Assembly (NCBI RefSeq): GCF_965279675.1
Contig: NZ_CBDIIJ010000002.1
Coordinates: forward strand, 2,976,001 to 3,040,000
DNA: 64,000 nucleotides
Direction of reading: 5' to 3'
From: Mucisphaera sp965279675
Lineage (GTDB): Bacteria > Planctomycetota > Phycisphaerae > Phycisphaerales > Phycisphaeraceae
The notes beneath the pieces are model-generated. The model worked only from the letters and a program-made list of their open reading frames with translations. It searched no databases and was not told where the DNA came from. Made by a program: the position numbers and the translations under genes. Positions within the stretch are counted from its first letter, which is position 1, and every line of letters begins with the position of its first letter. Positions 41,741 to 50,943 of this stretch are shown in pieces.

Positions 41741-42622
41741 ATGAAGGCTATGACCACAACCCCCCTGCTGGCTGGTGCGGCGGTGGCCCTGTTAGCGGGT
41801 CACGCATCTGCGGCGATTATTCCGCTGTATACCGAGGCCGGCATCGGCGACCTCGGTGACGTCTGGAATGCCAACGTTGACACAGGCGACGCGAGTAAAT
41901 TCTTCGCCGGTGAGTACGGCATCGAGCTACTAAACGCTGGCACATCGCCCGTTTCGCCTTTCGGCAGCGGTAACGCTATCCGCATGTACGACTTCAATAC
42001 ATTGGACAAGCCTGAGCTTCAGCTCGACCTGGCCGAGCCGCTGACCGGTGCTTTCCGTGTTGACTTCACGACGTTTAATGCATCAACGAATGCTTCCAGC
42101 AGTGCGATCCGCTTCCGGATGGCCAACACGGGCGACAGCATCAGCTCGGAATCGCGGTCGGCGTTCTCGCTTTCCTGGCAGGCCGATCGCGAATTCACGG
42201 CCAAGTCGGAGGGTGGTTTTGGATCGGTGGCGACCAAGAGCACGCAGCCACTCGATGGTGTGCAGATGATGACGATGGTTGGCAACGCCGCCACGGCGGG
42301 CACGTACACCTACAACCTGTACGGCGTCGAACGCACGCTTAACCCGCAGAGCTACGACGTGTACATCAATGGCGTGCTGTTCAACGATGATACGGACGCG
42401 GACGAGATCAACGGTCTTGAATTCCATCTGACCAAATCGGCTGGCAACTACGATCCCGCGCTCGGGCTGGGTCGGATCGGCCTGATCGGTTCGTCAAACT
42501 CGAACGTGGACCCCGATGTTTACTTCGACAACATCATTCTTCGCACGGGTGCCGATGTGGTGCCGGAGCCGGCTTCGGCGCTGCTGCTGAGCCTAGGTGT
42601 TCTCGCGCTGCGTCGCCGTTAG
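41741..42622 (+). CDS. Secreted PEP-CTERM protein, lectin-like body
   Basis: 293 residues. AAGAGGAG precedes the ATG. Signal peptide ends in HASA. The body (about 25-265) is beta-rich, with FRVDFTTFNAS, SSAIRFRMANTGDSIS and GLIGSSNSNVDPDVYFDNIILRTG; the terminal DVYFDNIxL strand is common in concanavalin-like jelly-roll domains. The C-terminus VPEPASALLLSLGVLALRRR is a PEP-CTERM tail. No dockerin loops. Its promoter region is shared with the beta-helix protein gene, and an intrinsic terminator follows. It may bind polysaccharide at the surface; this is inference. Confidence 0.8.
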   Translation: MKAMTTTPLLAGAAVALLAGHASAAIIPLYTEAGIGDLGDVWNANVDTGDASKFFAGEYGIELLNAGTSPVSPFGSGNAIRMYDFNTLDKPELQLDLAEPLTGAFRVDFTTFNASTNASSSAIRFRMANTGDSISSESRSAFSLSWQADREFTAKSEGGFGSVATKSTQPLDGVQMMTMVGNAATAGTYTYNLYGVERTLNPQSYDVYINGVLFNDDTDADEINGLEFHLTKSAGNYDPALGLGRIGLIGSSNSNVDPDVYFDNIILRTGADVVPEPASALLLSLGVLALRRR

Positions 42623-42661
42623 GACCTACTGTTTACGTTTAGCTGTGTAGCTATGCGAGCA

Positions 42662-42691
42662 AGCCCGGCCTCCGGTGAGGCCGGGTTTTTT
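42662..42691 (+). terminator. Intrinsic terminator after 41741-42622
   Basis: CCCGGCCTC (42664-42672) pairs with GAGGCCGGG (42677-42685) around CGGT and is followed by six T residues. Confidence 0.9.
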
Positions 42692-42727
42692 ATGCCCTGA
42701 ACACGGCCTGTCTGGCGCTGCAGACCA

Positions 42728-45061
42728 TCAACGACGTTGAAGCAGGAGTGTGAGCGTCAGTAGCGAAGACGCCACCGGTTCGGGGATGGTGGCTTGCTGA
42801 CCGAAGCCTGTTGCGAGGATCGACAAGTCGATGAGGTTGACCGTGCCGTCGAGGTTCAGGTCGCCATCGGTGTAGTCGATGAGGATCGCTTCACCGAAGT
42901 GGCTGGCCAGCGTGGAGAGATCGATGAGGTCCACGGTGAGGTCGAGGTTGACGTCGCCTAGGACTGTGCCGAAGAGCTCGGTCAGCCAGAGGTTCAGATC
43001 GTCGACATCGACCTGGCCTGAGTCATCCATGTCGTAGTTGGTGTCGGACGAGAACATGGCGTTGGCGAGGAGGATGAGGTCCTGGGCGTCGAGTGCGCCG
43101 CTGCCATCGAAATCGCCTGGTGCCAGTTGGAAGAGTGACTGCAACTGACCGGGATCCAGGTCTGAATCGGTGTGGAACACGAGGGCATCGAGTTCGGTCA
43201 GGCCTTCACGTCGGCCGATCCTGAGTTCGAGCGGGACACCGACCATGCCGGGCGTGACTGTGAAGGCTTGTCCGGTCTCCCACTGCCAGACCCCTGACGA
43301 GGTGGTGCTGGCCGTGAGGTCGGGATCGGTCCCGAAGGTGTCTGGCTGGAAGATGCTGTCGGCCGAGGTGTTGAACCCTCGTGCCCGGTAGTAGGCGGTG
43401 TAGGTGCCGGGCTGAGCAAAGACCAGCTCGTATCCCACGATAGCTTCGTGGTTGGAGGCGTCCGAGCGGCTGCCTGCTGGGGCTTTGATGGCTGACCCGC
43501 TTAGTGCGTAGGGATCGCTGACTGTCTGCCATGTCTCGCCGTCGTTGTCCGGATCGAGGAGCAGGGTGTAGGCCTCGGCTTCGATCGTAATGAACGAGCC
43601 TGAGGGCAGCGGATCGGGGATCGGTTGGCTGAATGTCTGGGCGTCGGGGCCGACGTCTGTTGCGGTCAGGGGCTTGCGGACGATCGCGGCGGGCAGGACT
43701 TCATCGGCCCCGATATCGATCAAGCCGATGCGTGCCTGACCGTCCATGTCGTCGGGTACGAGCGATGTGCCGGCGATCGCATCGATCGCGGGGCTGCCCG
43801 GGCCGGGCCTGTAGAGGCCATCGCCAGCGAGCACGAGCATCGGATCGGCCTCGGTGACGCCCGGGCGTGGGGAGATGCCAAGGGGTGCGCCGTTGACCAG
43901 ATTGCTGGCCCAGGTCCAGCCGGTGCCCTCCTGGCCTTCGAAGACGGAATCAGAGATGCCGGTGATGAGGTTGCCGATGATGGAGACATCCTCAGCTAGC
44001 AGTGTGCGGTCGCGAGTGCCGAAGCCGGCGTCGAAAGAGATGCCAGGCATGTCTGCACTTACGATCGTGTTGTGAGCGATCAGTGCGTTCTTGACCTGCT
44101 GGTAGCCGGATGGCTCGGTGTTTGGAATCCCGGCACTGATGGAGATCACGCCATCGGCTCGATCGTCGAGATCGGCGAAGTAGTTGTTGGTGATGACGTG
44201 GTCTTCCCCGATGACACGCACCCCGCCTGAGCCGTTCTTATTGTTGCCCAGGAAGAAGTTGCCATCGACCGTTGCGCGGTGGCCGTGCCGGAGAGTCAGG
44301 GTGCCCTTCGAGTCTCGAAAGGTGTTGTAGCGGAAGGTGTTCTCGTTGGATTTGTTAGAGATAATCTCGATCTCGCCGTCGACGCGCTCGAAGAGATTGT
44401 TCTCCACGATGATTCTGGCGTTGGTATCGCTGACGCTGGATGTGCCGAGCCGGATCGTCTCGAAGCCATTGTCGTTGCCCTCGGGCCGATCGAGAAAGTG
44501 GTTGTTGTCGATGCGGTGCCGGGCTTCGTTGCCGTCCAGCCAGGCGACGAGGGTGACGCCGGAGTGATCCTGCCCCTCGAAGCGGGAATGATCGACCCGG
44601 TTGTCCTGGCCGTAGAGTGAGACCCAGAAGTAGCGTTCGTTGATGTCGTCGGGGTTGTAGTCGCGGATGGTGGTGTTGGTGAGTCTGGAATGAGAGGCGT
44701 GACCCAGCGGGCCGTTGAAAGCGATCACGTGGTCATCGGCTGGCCTTCCATCTTCGAAGGTCAGCCCATCGACGACAAGGTGCTGTCCGGAGATTTTAAG
44801 CTGTGATGATCCGGTCAGAACGACCCCGCCCAGCGACTGGGCTTTTAGTGTGATGGGTGCCTGGGCCGTTCCGAAGCCCGCGAAGGCGATCTGTTGATCC
44901 TGCCAGACGCCATCGGTCATGACTAGCGTATCACCCGGTTGCGCGACGGACATGGCGGCACTGATCTCTGCGGCGGAAGAGACGTAGTGTATCTCGGCGA
45001 GAGCTGATGCGACCGAAGCAGTCATCGCCAGGAAGGTCATCAACAGGCTTCGGCTCGACAT
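42728..45061 (-). CDS. PL6-family alginate lyase (poly-mannuronate/chondroitinase-B type), surface-anchored
   Basis: 777 residues: signal peptide ending in ALAE, PL6 beta-helix domain (about 25-460), a carbohydrate-binding-like beta-sandwich (about 490-625; FITIEAEAYTLLLDPDNDGETW and GTYTAYYRARGF), dockerin-like EF repeats (DFDGSGALDAQDLILL to DLNLDGTVNLIDLSILATGFG) and an IPEPVASSLLTLTLLLQRR tail. PL6 signature: EIEIISNKSNENTFRYNTF then SKGTLTLRHGHRATVDGNFF, carrying the calcium-site Glu/Asn residues and the catalytic Lys (NKSN) and Arg (LRHG). PL6 enzymes cleave alginate by beta-elimination. Its ATG is 28 bp after the sialate esterase stop, so it is probably in an operon with the esterase and symporter genes. 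Confidence 0.92.
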   Translation of the reverse strand: MSSRSLLMTFLAMTASVASALAEIHYVSSAAEISAAMSVAQPGDTLVMTDGVWQDQQIAFAGFGTAQAPITLKAQSLGGVVLTGSSQLKISGQHLVVDGLTFEDGRPADDHVIAFNGPLGHASHSRLTNTTIRDYNPDDINERYFWVSLYGQDNRVDHSRFEGQDHSGVTLVAWLDGNEARHRIDNNHFLDRPEGNDNGFETIRLGTSSVSDTNARIIVENNLFERVDGEIEIISNKSNENTFRYNTFRDSKGTLTLRHGHRATVDGNFFLGNNKNGSGGVRVIGEDHVITNNYFADLDDRADGVISISAGIPNTEPSGYQQVKNALIAHNTIVSADMPGISFDAGFGTRDRTLLAEDVSIIGNLITGISDSVFEGQEGTGWTWASNLVNGAPLGISPRPGVTEADPMLVLAGDGLYRPGPGSPAIDAIAGTSLVPDDMDGQARIGLIDIGADEVLPAAIVRKPLTATDVGPDAQTFSQPIPDPLPSGSFITIEAEAYTLLLDPDNDGETWQTVSDPYALSGSAIKAPAGSRSDASNHEAIVGYELVFAQPGTYTAYYRARGFNTSADSIFQPDTFGTDPDLTASTTSSGVWQWETGQAFTVTPGMVGVPLELRIGRREGLTELDALVFHTDSDLDPGQLQSLFQLAPGDFDGSGALDAQDLILLANAMFSSDTNYDMDDSGQVDVDDLNLWLTELFGTVLGDVNLDLTVDLIDLSTLASHFGEAILIDYTDGDLNLDGTVNLIDLSILATGFGQQATIPEPVASSLLTLTLLLQRR

Positions 45062-45089
45062 CTTTCACACCTCTGAAAGCCGATGCGTC

Positions 45090-46583
45090 CTAGCGTGCAT
45101 CGTCGGTGACGCCGGGCCAGGCATCGGTTCTGAATGGCGAGACCGGCAGGCCGTCGCCTGAGACCAGATTGGCCCAGGACGGGTTCTCGTCCCAGGCGTA
45201 ACGCACGGCCTTGGGGTCGGCGACCCTTGCTTCTGAAACATACACCACGTCGCCTTCGATGCGAGCTTTTGCCCAGCGAAAACGCATGCTTTCGTCGGCG
45301 ATCACGAACCCTCTGACCGGCCCGCCATCGGAGGTGGTCAGGCCTGATCCGGCGTTGGCAAACTTGAGTTCGACCTCGTTCGAGCCGGTGTCGAAATTGA
45401 CTTCCCAGAACACCGGTGCCTGGCCGTTGATCTCTTCTCCGTAGACCTCGTCAAAGGCCCAGAGCGCCAGGCGTTCGCCAACCGTCCACTTGTTGACGGG
45501 GTGGATGTCGGTGGGATCGCCGATGTCGATGGTCACGATCAGACCGGTGTTTGGCAGTGATTCAGCGACTCGGAGTTGTGACTCTCTCAGCTCGACCAGG
45601 CTCCCCTCCCCGGGGGGCACGCGGGGCGGATCGACGTAATTCGGTAACTGGACGACGCCGAAGGGCAGCTGCATGTCGCCCCACTGTGTACGCCAGTCGA
45701 TGATCATCTCGGAGAGCAGCGTGTAGTACTGCCGAGCGCGCCAGACGTTTGACTCGCCTTGATACCAGGCGAATCCGCGGATGGTGTAGGGGACGATCGG
45801 CGCGACCATCGCGTTCCAGAGACCGCTGACAATCCGGCGTTCCTGAGGTTCTGTTGGCTTGCGGGTCGATGGATCGGCCTGCCATCTGGCGAGGGCATCG
45901 TGGTAGGCCGACCAGCTGCGCTCGTGGCGTTCGACCAAGGGCATGAGGATCGGATTGGCTTCGAGCACTTCGCGGCGGGTCCAGACCTCCGCGGTTGTCC
46001 CGCCATAGGCCGTGTGGATGAGTCCGACAGGTCTACCCAGGTGTTCGTGGACGTCGTGGCCCATGTAGTAGGCGGCGGCGGAGAAGTCCTCGACGGACTC
46101 GGGCGTGCAGATCTCCCATTGCCCCTCGACATCCTCGACGGGCTCGAAGGAGGCGTTGCGTTCGACGCGGAAGAGCCGTATCTGCGGGTGGTCTGCGGCT
46201 TCGACCTCGCCTTCGGGCATGCGGTGCATGCGCCAGTCCATGTTGGACTGGCCCGAGCAGAGCCAGACTTCGCCGATGAGGACGTCTTCAAATTCACGGC
46301 GATCGCTGCCGGCCTGGATGGTTAGCGTGTGCGGGCCGTGGCGATCGATGACCGGAAGGCGAGCAAACCATCGGCCGTCATCGTCTGTTGCTGCGGCCAC
46401 GCGCTGACCGGCGATCGAGAGCACCACGGTCTGACCGGGGTCGGCTTTGCCCCAGACCGCGGCTTCCTTCTCGGCCTGCAGGACCATGTGGTCGCCGAAG
46501 ATCGCGGGCATCCAGAGATCGGCCATCGCCTGTGTGGGTAACGCGAGCAGACAGAGCCATGTCAGCAGGAGTCTGAGTTTCAT
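45090..46583 (-). CDS. Secreted sialate O-acetylesterase-family (SGNH) esterase
   Basis: 497 residues with signal peptide MKLRLLLTWLCLLALPTQAMA. After a short beta domain (FGDHMVLQAEKEAAVWGKADPG, typical of the family), the SGNH block: GEVWLCSGQSNMDWRM (nucleophile Ser in GQSN), FAWYQGESN, and a late DIHPVNKWTVGERLALWA carrying Asp and His. The family removes acetyl groups from sugars; in an alginate locus the substrate would most simply be acetylated mannuronate residues, since acetylation blocks lyases. Its start overlaps the symporter stop by 4 nt (46580-46583), so translation is probably coupled. Confidence 0.88.
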   Translation of the reverse strand: MKLRLLLTWLCLLALPTQAMADLWMPAIFGDHMVLQAEKEAAVWGKADPGQTVVLSIAGQRVAAATDDDGRWFARLPVIDRHGPHTLTIQAGSDRREFEDVLIGEVWLCSGQSNMDWRMHRMPEGEVEAADHPQIRLFRVERNASFEPVEDVEGQWEICTPESVEDFSAAAYYMGHDVHEHLGRPVGLIHTAYGGTTAEVWTRREVLEANPILMPLVERHERSWSAYHDALARWQADPSTRKPTEPQERRIVSGLWNAMVAPIVPYTIRGFAWYQGESNVWRARQYYTLLSEMIIDWRTQWGDMQLPFGVVQLPNYVDPPRVPPGEGSLVELRESQLRVAESLPNTGLIVTIDIGDPTDIHPVNKWTVGERLALWAFDEVYGEEINGQAPVFWEVNFDTGSNEVELKFANAGSGLTTSDGGPVRGFVIADESMRFRWAKARIEGDVVYVSEARVADPKAVRYAWDENPSWANLVSGDGLPVSPFRTDAWPGVTDDAR

Positions 46584-48406
46584 GTGGTTTCAGCTTTTGC
46601 GACAGTAGGCGGCGTATCGGTGGCGGGGGCTCGCCGTGATGACCAGAGCAGGAGCAGGCCGGCCCCGAGCACGAAACCGCCTACGAAGAGGATGCCGAGT
46701 CGGCCGCCCAGGTCATTCGGGATCAGGATGAGTGAGCAGATAAAGCTGCCCATGATGGATGCGAACGTGCCTAGCACACGGCGTTGCAGGTCGTCGTTGG
46801 CCTCGCCGACCTCTTCGCTGAATCTCACCGGCGTGTGCATCTGCTTGTAGAAGTCCTCAACGCGCTGCTTGTACTCGGCGGTGGCGAAGCGCCAGAAGGG
46901 CATGGTCAGGAAGAAGGCCACGCAGCCGACGCTCGTGTTGGTGAAGATCTTCTGGGCGTAGCTCCATTCAGAGGTCATCCATTGAAGATTTGCGGGGAGG
47001 TAGGCACCCAGCCAGGCGATCTTGTCCGGCTGGCTGCCGGCGAGGAAGGCGATCAGTGAGGGCACGAAGGCGCAGCAGATCGCGAAGATGGCCGACCACC
47101 AGGGCACGTACTTGAAGAAGATGGCCAGCAGCATCGGAATGAACATGGGCAAGGCTAGGAGCCCGCCGATATCGAGCATGGTCTGGAAGATGCCTCGTCC
47201 GCCCGAGTTCGCGAAGTAGTAGGCCAGCCCGATAATGGCCAGTCCGAACCCGAGGGAGAAGGCTTGCCCCAGCCGGAGCATGGACTGGCCCTCGACGGGT
47301 TTCATATTGAGGAGCTTACAGCAGAACGGGTAGATGTCGCGGGTGAAGATGGCGGCGTTTCGGTTGAGCCCCGAGTCCATGGAACTCATGGTGGCTGAGA
47401 ACATCGCGACAACCATGACACCGGTCAGGCCGGCGGGAAGGAGGGCCATGGAGATGACGCCATACGATCCTTCGCGGGCGTTGTCGATGGGCAGGGCTGC
47501 GACCTCATCGGCCATGATGATCCGAGCGGTCATGGGCGGGATGAACCAGATGAAGACGCCGATGAGCGAGAGGACCGCAGCGAGCAACGCGGCCTTGCGG
47601 GCTTCTCTGCCATCCTTGACGGCGAAGTACTTCTGGGAACTCTCCAGGGCCGAATGGTTGATGAGCTTGTAGATGATCGTGGCGATAACCCAGGGCCAGG
47701 CGTATTCCGCGAGCGGGAAGCGGTTGGGATCGTTGACCATGGCGTAATCGGAGGCGAGACCGGCGTCCTGAATGCCCTGGATGAGTCCGGAGACGCCGCC
47801 GACTTCGTTCAGGCAGAGGACGGCGATCAGAATGGTGATCGGGATCAGGATGAGTGTCTGCAGGAAGTCGGTGGCGAGAACCGCCCATGACCCGCCGATG
47901 AGCGAGTAGAGGAGCACGACGCTACCCGTGACAAGAATCACGGTATCGATGTCGTAGCGGAACACGCCGGAGACGAACGTCCCGAGGCCCCAGAGCCAGA
48001 CGGCTGCGTAGCAGAGCTGGATGGGTACTGTGATCAGGGCGTAGAACTGCTGGGTCAGTGCGCCGAAACGCTTGAGAAGCACTTCGGGGAAGGTGACAGC
48101 GCGGAGCTGACGAAACCAGCCGGCGAGGAAGGCGGCCTGGATCAGAAAGCCGGCGACGTTGGTCAGGAAGATGACGGTGATGGAGAGACCGGCGACGTAG
48201 GCCGCCCCTGCGGCACCGGTGAAGGTGAAGGCCGAGAAGGCGGTCATGAAGGCGGAGGCCCCGACCATCCACCACTTGGCACGGCATCCCGAGCGGAAGT
48301 AATCCGAGCTATCGCTGTTGAGCCGTTGGAGAACGAAGCCGATCGCGACCAGCATGAGGAGGTACACACCGATGATCACATGCTCGATCGTCAAGGCCTG
48401 GAACAT
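46580..48406 (-). CDS. Sodium:solute symporter (SSS family)
   Basis: 608 residues with about 14 hydrophobic helices. N-terminus IIGVYLLMLVAIGFVLQRLNSDSSDYFRSGCRAKWWMVGASAFMTAFSAFTFTG fits the SSS family (xxSSxDYFxxGR and the WxxGxSxFxTxFSA region, helix 1-2), and ALLPAGLTGVMVVAMFSATMSSMDSGLNRNAAIFTRDIY matches the sodium-site helix. Members import sugars, uronates or oligosaccharides with Na+. Operonic with the esterase and PL6 lyase genes; uptake of alginate products is the likely role, similar to other alginate loci that use SSS transporters. Two long C-terminal helices end the protein. Confidence 0.9.
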   Translation of the reverse strand: MFQALTIEHVIIGVYLLMLVAIGFVLQRLNSDSSDYFRSGCRAKWWMVGASAFMTAFSAFTFTGAAGAAYVAGLSITVIFLTNVAGFLIQAAFLAGWFRQLRAVTFPEVLLKRFGALTQQFYALITVPIQLCYAAVWLWGLGTFVSGVFRYDIDTVILVTGSVVLLYSLIGGSWAVLATDFLQTLILIPITILIAVLCLNEVGGVSGLIQGIQDAGLASDYAMVNDPNRFPLAEYAWPWVIATIIYKLINHSALESSQKYFAVKDGREARKAALLAAVLSLIGVFIWFIPPMTARIIMADEVAALPIDNAREGSYGVISMALLPAGLTGVMVVAMFSATMSSMDSGLNRNAAIFTRDIYPFCCKLLNMKPVEGQSMLRLGQAFSLGFGLAIIGLAYYFANSGGRGIFQTMLDIGGLLALPMFIPMLLAIFFKYVPWWSAIFAICCAFVPSLIAFLAGSQPDKIAWLGAYLPANLQWMTSEWSYAQKIFTNTSVGCVAFFLTMPFWRFATAEYKQRVEDFYKQMHTPVRFSEEVGEANDDLQRRVLGTFASIMGSFICSLILIPNDLGGRLGILFVGGFVLGAGLLLLWSSRRAPATDTPPTVAKAETT

Positions 48407-48513
48407 GAGCGTGGGTACCCCAAGTCAGGGAGAGCTTGATGGGTTCTTTAAGTGGCGGGCGTACCCGGAATCTAGAGGACGCCCGCAACGGTTAGAGTCG
48501 CAGTGGTTTTGAA

Positions 48514-49335
48514 TCAGTTGCCGCCAAAGATCACCGAGCCGTCCAGGTAGTCCTTGACGCCAAGCGGATCACGTATGGCGTTGGCAGCGTCGACCATACC
48601 GACCGTCGAGGCATGGCCATCGACGAAGACATAGTTGGCCCGTTCGTTGCCCTCGCCCTGAGAGTGACGGTCCGGCTCGCCTGATGTCCATCTCTGTACT
48701 TCGTCAGAAGATCGTTCGAAGAAGACATAGCCTGCTGCCAGGCGCGAGCGGAGGTGCTGCTCGAAGCTGTCTCCGTTGAGGATGTAACCCGTGGGGTTAG
48801 GCAGATTCTCGTATTTCTGCCAGAAACCGTTCGTGAAGCCACCATCGGTGAGTGTGGGCACGGGCGCATAAGTTGTTCGCAGTGTTCCGGACGGATAATC
48901 ATCGAGACCGGGTGAAAGGTATGTGTTCATGCCATAGCCGATTTTTGTGGTATTCGAGTCATCCTGCCGCTGGATGTCGAAAGACGGACAGGTAAACGTT
49001 TCGGTCATGAACTCATTTCGAGAGCCATCGCTATTACGCTTAGAACTTAGCATCGTATTTGCGAGGACCTCGAACCAGAACAGCGCGAGGTTGTCGTCTT
49101 GAGCAAATCCAGCAGCAGAAGCCAACTGCGCATAGGGCACGACATAGCCGTTGTTATCTACACCGTAGATCTGATGAGCCAACCCAACGGAGCGAAGATT
49201 CGAGAGGCATCCCATGGAACGGGCTGTGTTGCGTGCAGCTCCTAACGCGGGCAGCAGAATCCCGATGAGTAGGGCGATGATGGAGATGACCACCAGGAGC
49301 TCGATGAGCGTGAAGGCTGATTTGGAGCGCGTCAT
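48514..49335 (-). CDS. Prepilin-type N-terminal methylation domain protein
   Basis: 273 residues with leader MTRSKSAFTLIELLVVISIIALLIGILLPAL (the first 20 residues carry the processing site after the Ala-Phe region in place of the usual Gly-Phe) and a C-terminal EGNERANYVFVDGHASTVGM motif resembling the DG motif of planctomycete prepilin-like families. It sits in the alginate region, between the symporter and a PEP-CTERM/dockerin gene, on the same strand. No assembly ATPase is nearby. The protein at 1525-2520 is similar in leader and tail. The processing residue A rather than G before Phe could affect cleavage. Confidence 0.83.
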   Translation of the reverse strand: MTRSKSAFTLIELLVVISIIALLIGILLPALGAARNTARSMGCLSNLRSVGLAHQIYGVDNNGYVVPYAQLASAAGFAQDDNLALFWFEVLANTMLSSKRNSDGSRNEFMTETFTCPSFDIQRQDDSNTTKIGYGMNTYLSPGLDDYPSGTLRTTYAPVPTLTDGGFTNGFWQKYENLPNPTGYILNGDSFEQHLRSRLAAGYVFFERSSDEVQRWTSGEPDRHSQGEGNERANYVFVDGHASTVGMVDAANAIRDPLGVKDYLDGSVIFGGN

Positions 49336-49447
49336 GGTTTGATCCTTGCGCTAGAGGGGAAGACGGCTTGATTCACGAAACGCGGCGGGGCACGCGCCCC
49401 AAACCTCCGACTCGCCGTTGAGCGGGTCGGAGGCAGGAGGACGAGGA

Positions 49448-50854
49448 TCAGCGACGGCGGAAGAGCCCCGCGAGGCCGAGGCCGACGAGTGCGGCTCCGG
49501 CGGGTTCGGGCACCACGCCGGTCGTACCAAAGTTGGTCGCGAGGAGCGACAGGTCGATGAGGTCGACGACGGTGTCGACGTTGAAGTTGCCCTGGCTCCA
49601 GCCGGCCACGGCGTTGAAGTTAGAGGCGAGAGCCGAGAGGTCGATGAGGTCGACGTTGAGGTCGAGGTTGGCGTCGCCCGGCACGGTGCCGAGGATCGCT
49701 CCGATGAGTTCATCGAGGTCGCCGGCATCGACGGCCGTGCTGCCGTCGAGATCGAACTGCGAATCGGTCGAGCCGGCGCGGATGGCGGCGGTGAGCAGAT
49801 CGATATCGGCTGCGTCGACGACGGTGTCGCCGTTGAAGTCACCGGTGACGCCACCACCGGCTGACATAGCCATGACGGAGATGTTGTCGACGACGTAGTC
49901 GAAGTTGCCGGAGACGTTCTCGAAGACCATGTAGTGGAAGGTCTCACGCGTGAGCTCGGCGATCGGGTCACGGCCGGTGAGCACCGTCCGCCCCAGGGCA
50001 TTATCGACCTGCAGCGTGCCCCGATAGGTCTCTTCGGGGCCCGCCTCAACATCTATCGTCTCCATCGTGCGCTCGATCGTGAAGGTGATCGTGTTCGCGC
50101 TGCCGTTCTTAAGAAGGTGCCAGTTGTTGGCAAACTCGGTGATGCCATTGCTGCTGGTCGAGAGGACCGGCGGGCTGCCGGGGAACGCGATCGTCGTACC
50201 AGAACCCGATAGGATGTCATCATCACCCTCCTGCTCGGTCCGGACACGAGCCTGTATTAGAGCCAGAATATCGCCATCCGGTACATTCAAGTTCAATGAG
50301 GTTCGCGCGTGTATACCGAAATCCACCGCAATCGGACCGTCAGTCAGATCGAAGTGCCCATCGTCCGTGCCAAAGACAGCGGGAACCGTGACGAGCTCAT
50401 CAAACTCGTCGCGGATGGCCTCCCCGTTCTCGTCGAAGGTTGGGCGGACACCAAACGCCTGCCCGAGCGAGTTGTCGTTGTCGTTGAAGATGCCGAAGCG
50501 GAAGTCGGTACTCGGTGAGGCGATAGGGTCTGTATCCAGATTGGTCCTGTAATCGAATGAGACCACGATCTTGTCACCCTCGTTCGGGCCGAGGGTGACC
50601 GCCGAGTCGAACGGGATGTACCACTCCGAGCCGCCTCCGGCCGAATCAAGGAACAGCGCGTTGCCCGAGCCGAGGACGGCGTCAGGCTCAACAGTCATCC
50701 GAGGCTTGAACTCGTCGAGACTCGAGAAGATCTCGGCGGAACGTGCCGGTCCGCGGGTGCCATCCTCGAAATCCAGATTCAGGCCTGCCAGGGCCGGGCT
50801 TGCGATGAGTGCCGCGGCGAGAGCGGCCTGAGTGGTGCGTGTCGTCGGTTTCAT
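49448..50854 (-). CDS. Secreted dockerin/PEP-CTERM protein of the alginate region
   Basis: 468 residues with ATG at 50854, preceded by CAGGAGGAAG; the longer frame lacks a signal peptide. Signal peptide ends in PALAG. A jelly-roll-like body (LNLDFEDGTRGPARSAE, WYIPFDSAVTLGPNEGDKIVVSFDYRTN, and a terminal DYVVDNISVMAMS) of about 340 residues, then dockerin-like loops (GDFNGDTVVDAADIDLLTAAIRAGS, GDANLDLNVDLIDLSALASNF, GNFNVDTVVDLIDLSLLATNFG) and a VPEPAGAALVGLGLAGLFRRR tail. The FDYRTN/DNISV pattern is common in concanavalin-like glycan-binding modules. The dockerin region is almost the same as in 4375-5583. Likely a surface glycan-binding protein; binding target not shown. Confidence 0.82.
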   Translation of the reverse strand: MKPTTRTTQAALAAALIASPALAGLNLDFEDGTRGPARSAEIFSSLDEFKPRMTVEPDAVLGSGNALFLDSAGGGSEWYIPFDSAVTLGPNEGDKIVVSFDYRTNLDTDPIASPSTDFRFGIFNDNDNSLGQAFGVRPTFDENGEAIRDEFDELVTVPAVFGTDDGHFDLTDGPIAVDFGIHARTSLNLNVPDGDILALIQARVRTEQEGDDDILSGSGTTIAFPGSPPVLSTSSNGITEFANNWHLLKNGSANTITFTIERTMETIDVEAGPEETYRGTLQVDNALGRTVLTGRDPIAELTRETFHYMVFENVSGNFDYVVDNISVMAMSAGGGVTGDFNGDTVVDAADIDLLTAAIRAGSTDSQFDLDGSTAVDAGDLDELIGAILGTVPGDANLDLNVDLIDLSALASNFNAVAGWSQGNFNVDTVVDLIDLSLLATNFGTTGVVPEPAGAALVGLGLAGLFRRR

Positions 50855-50943
50855 GGCTTCCTCCTGATGAAACGAAAAGACGGTTTGATGGGACGTGATC
50901 CAGAACATGTTGTGAAACGAAACAATAAAGACACTGCGTCGGG

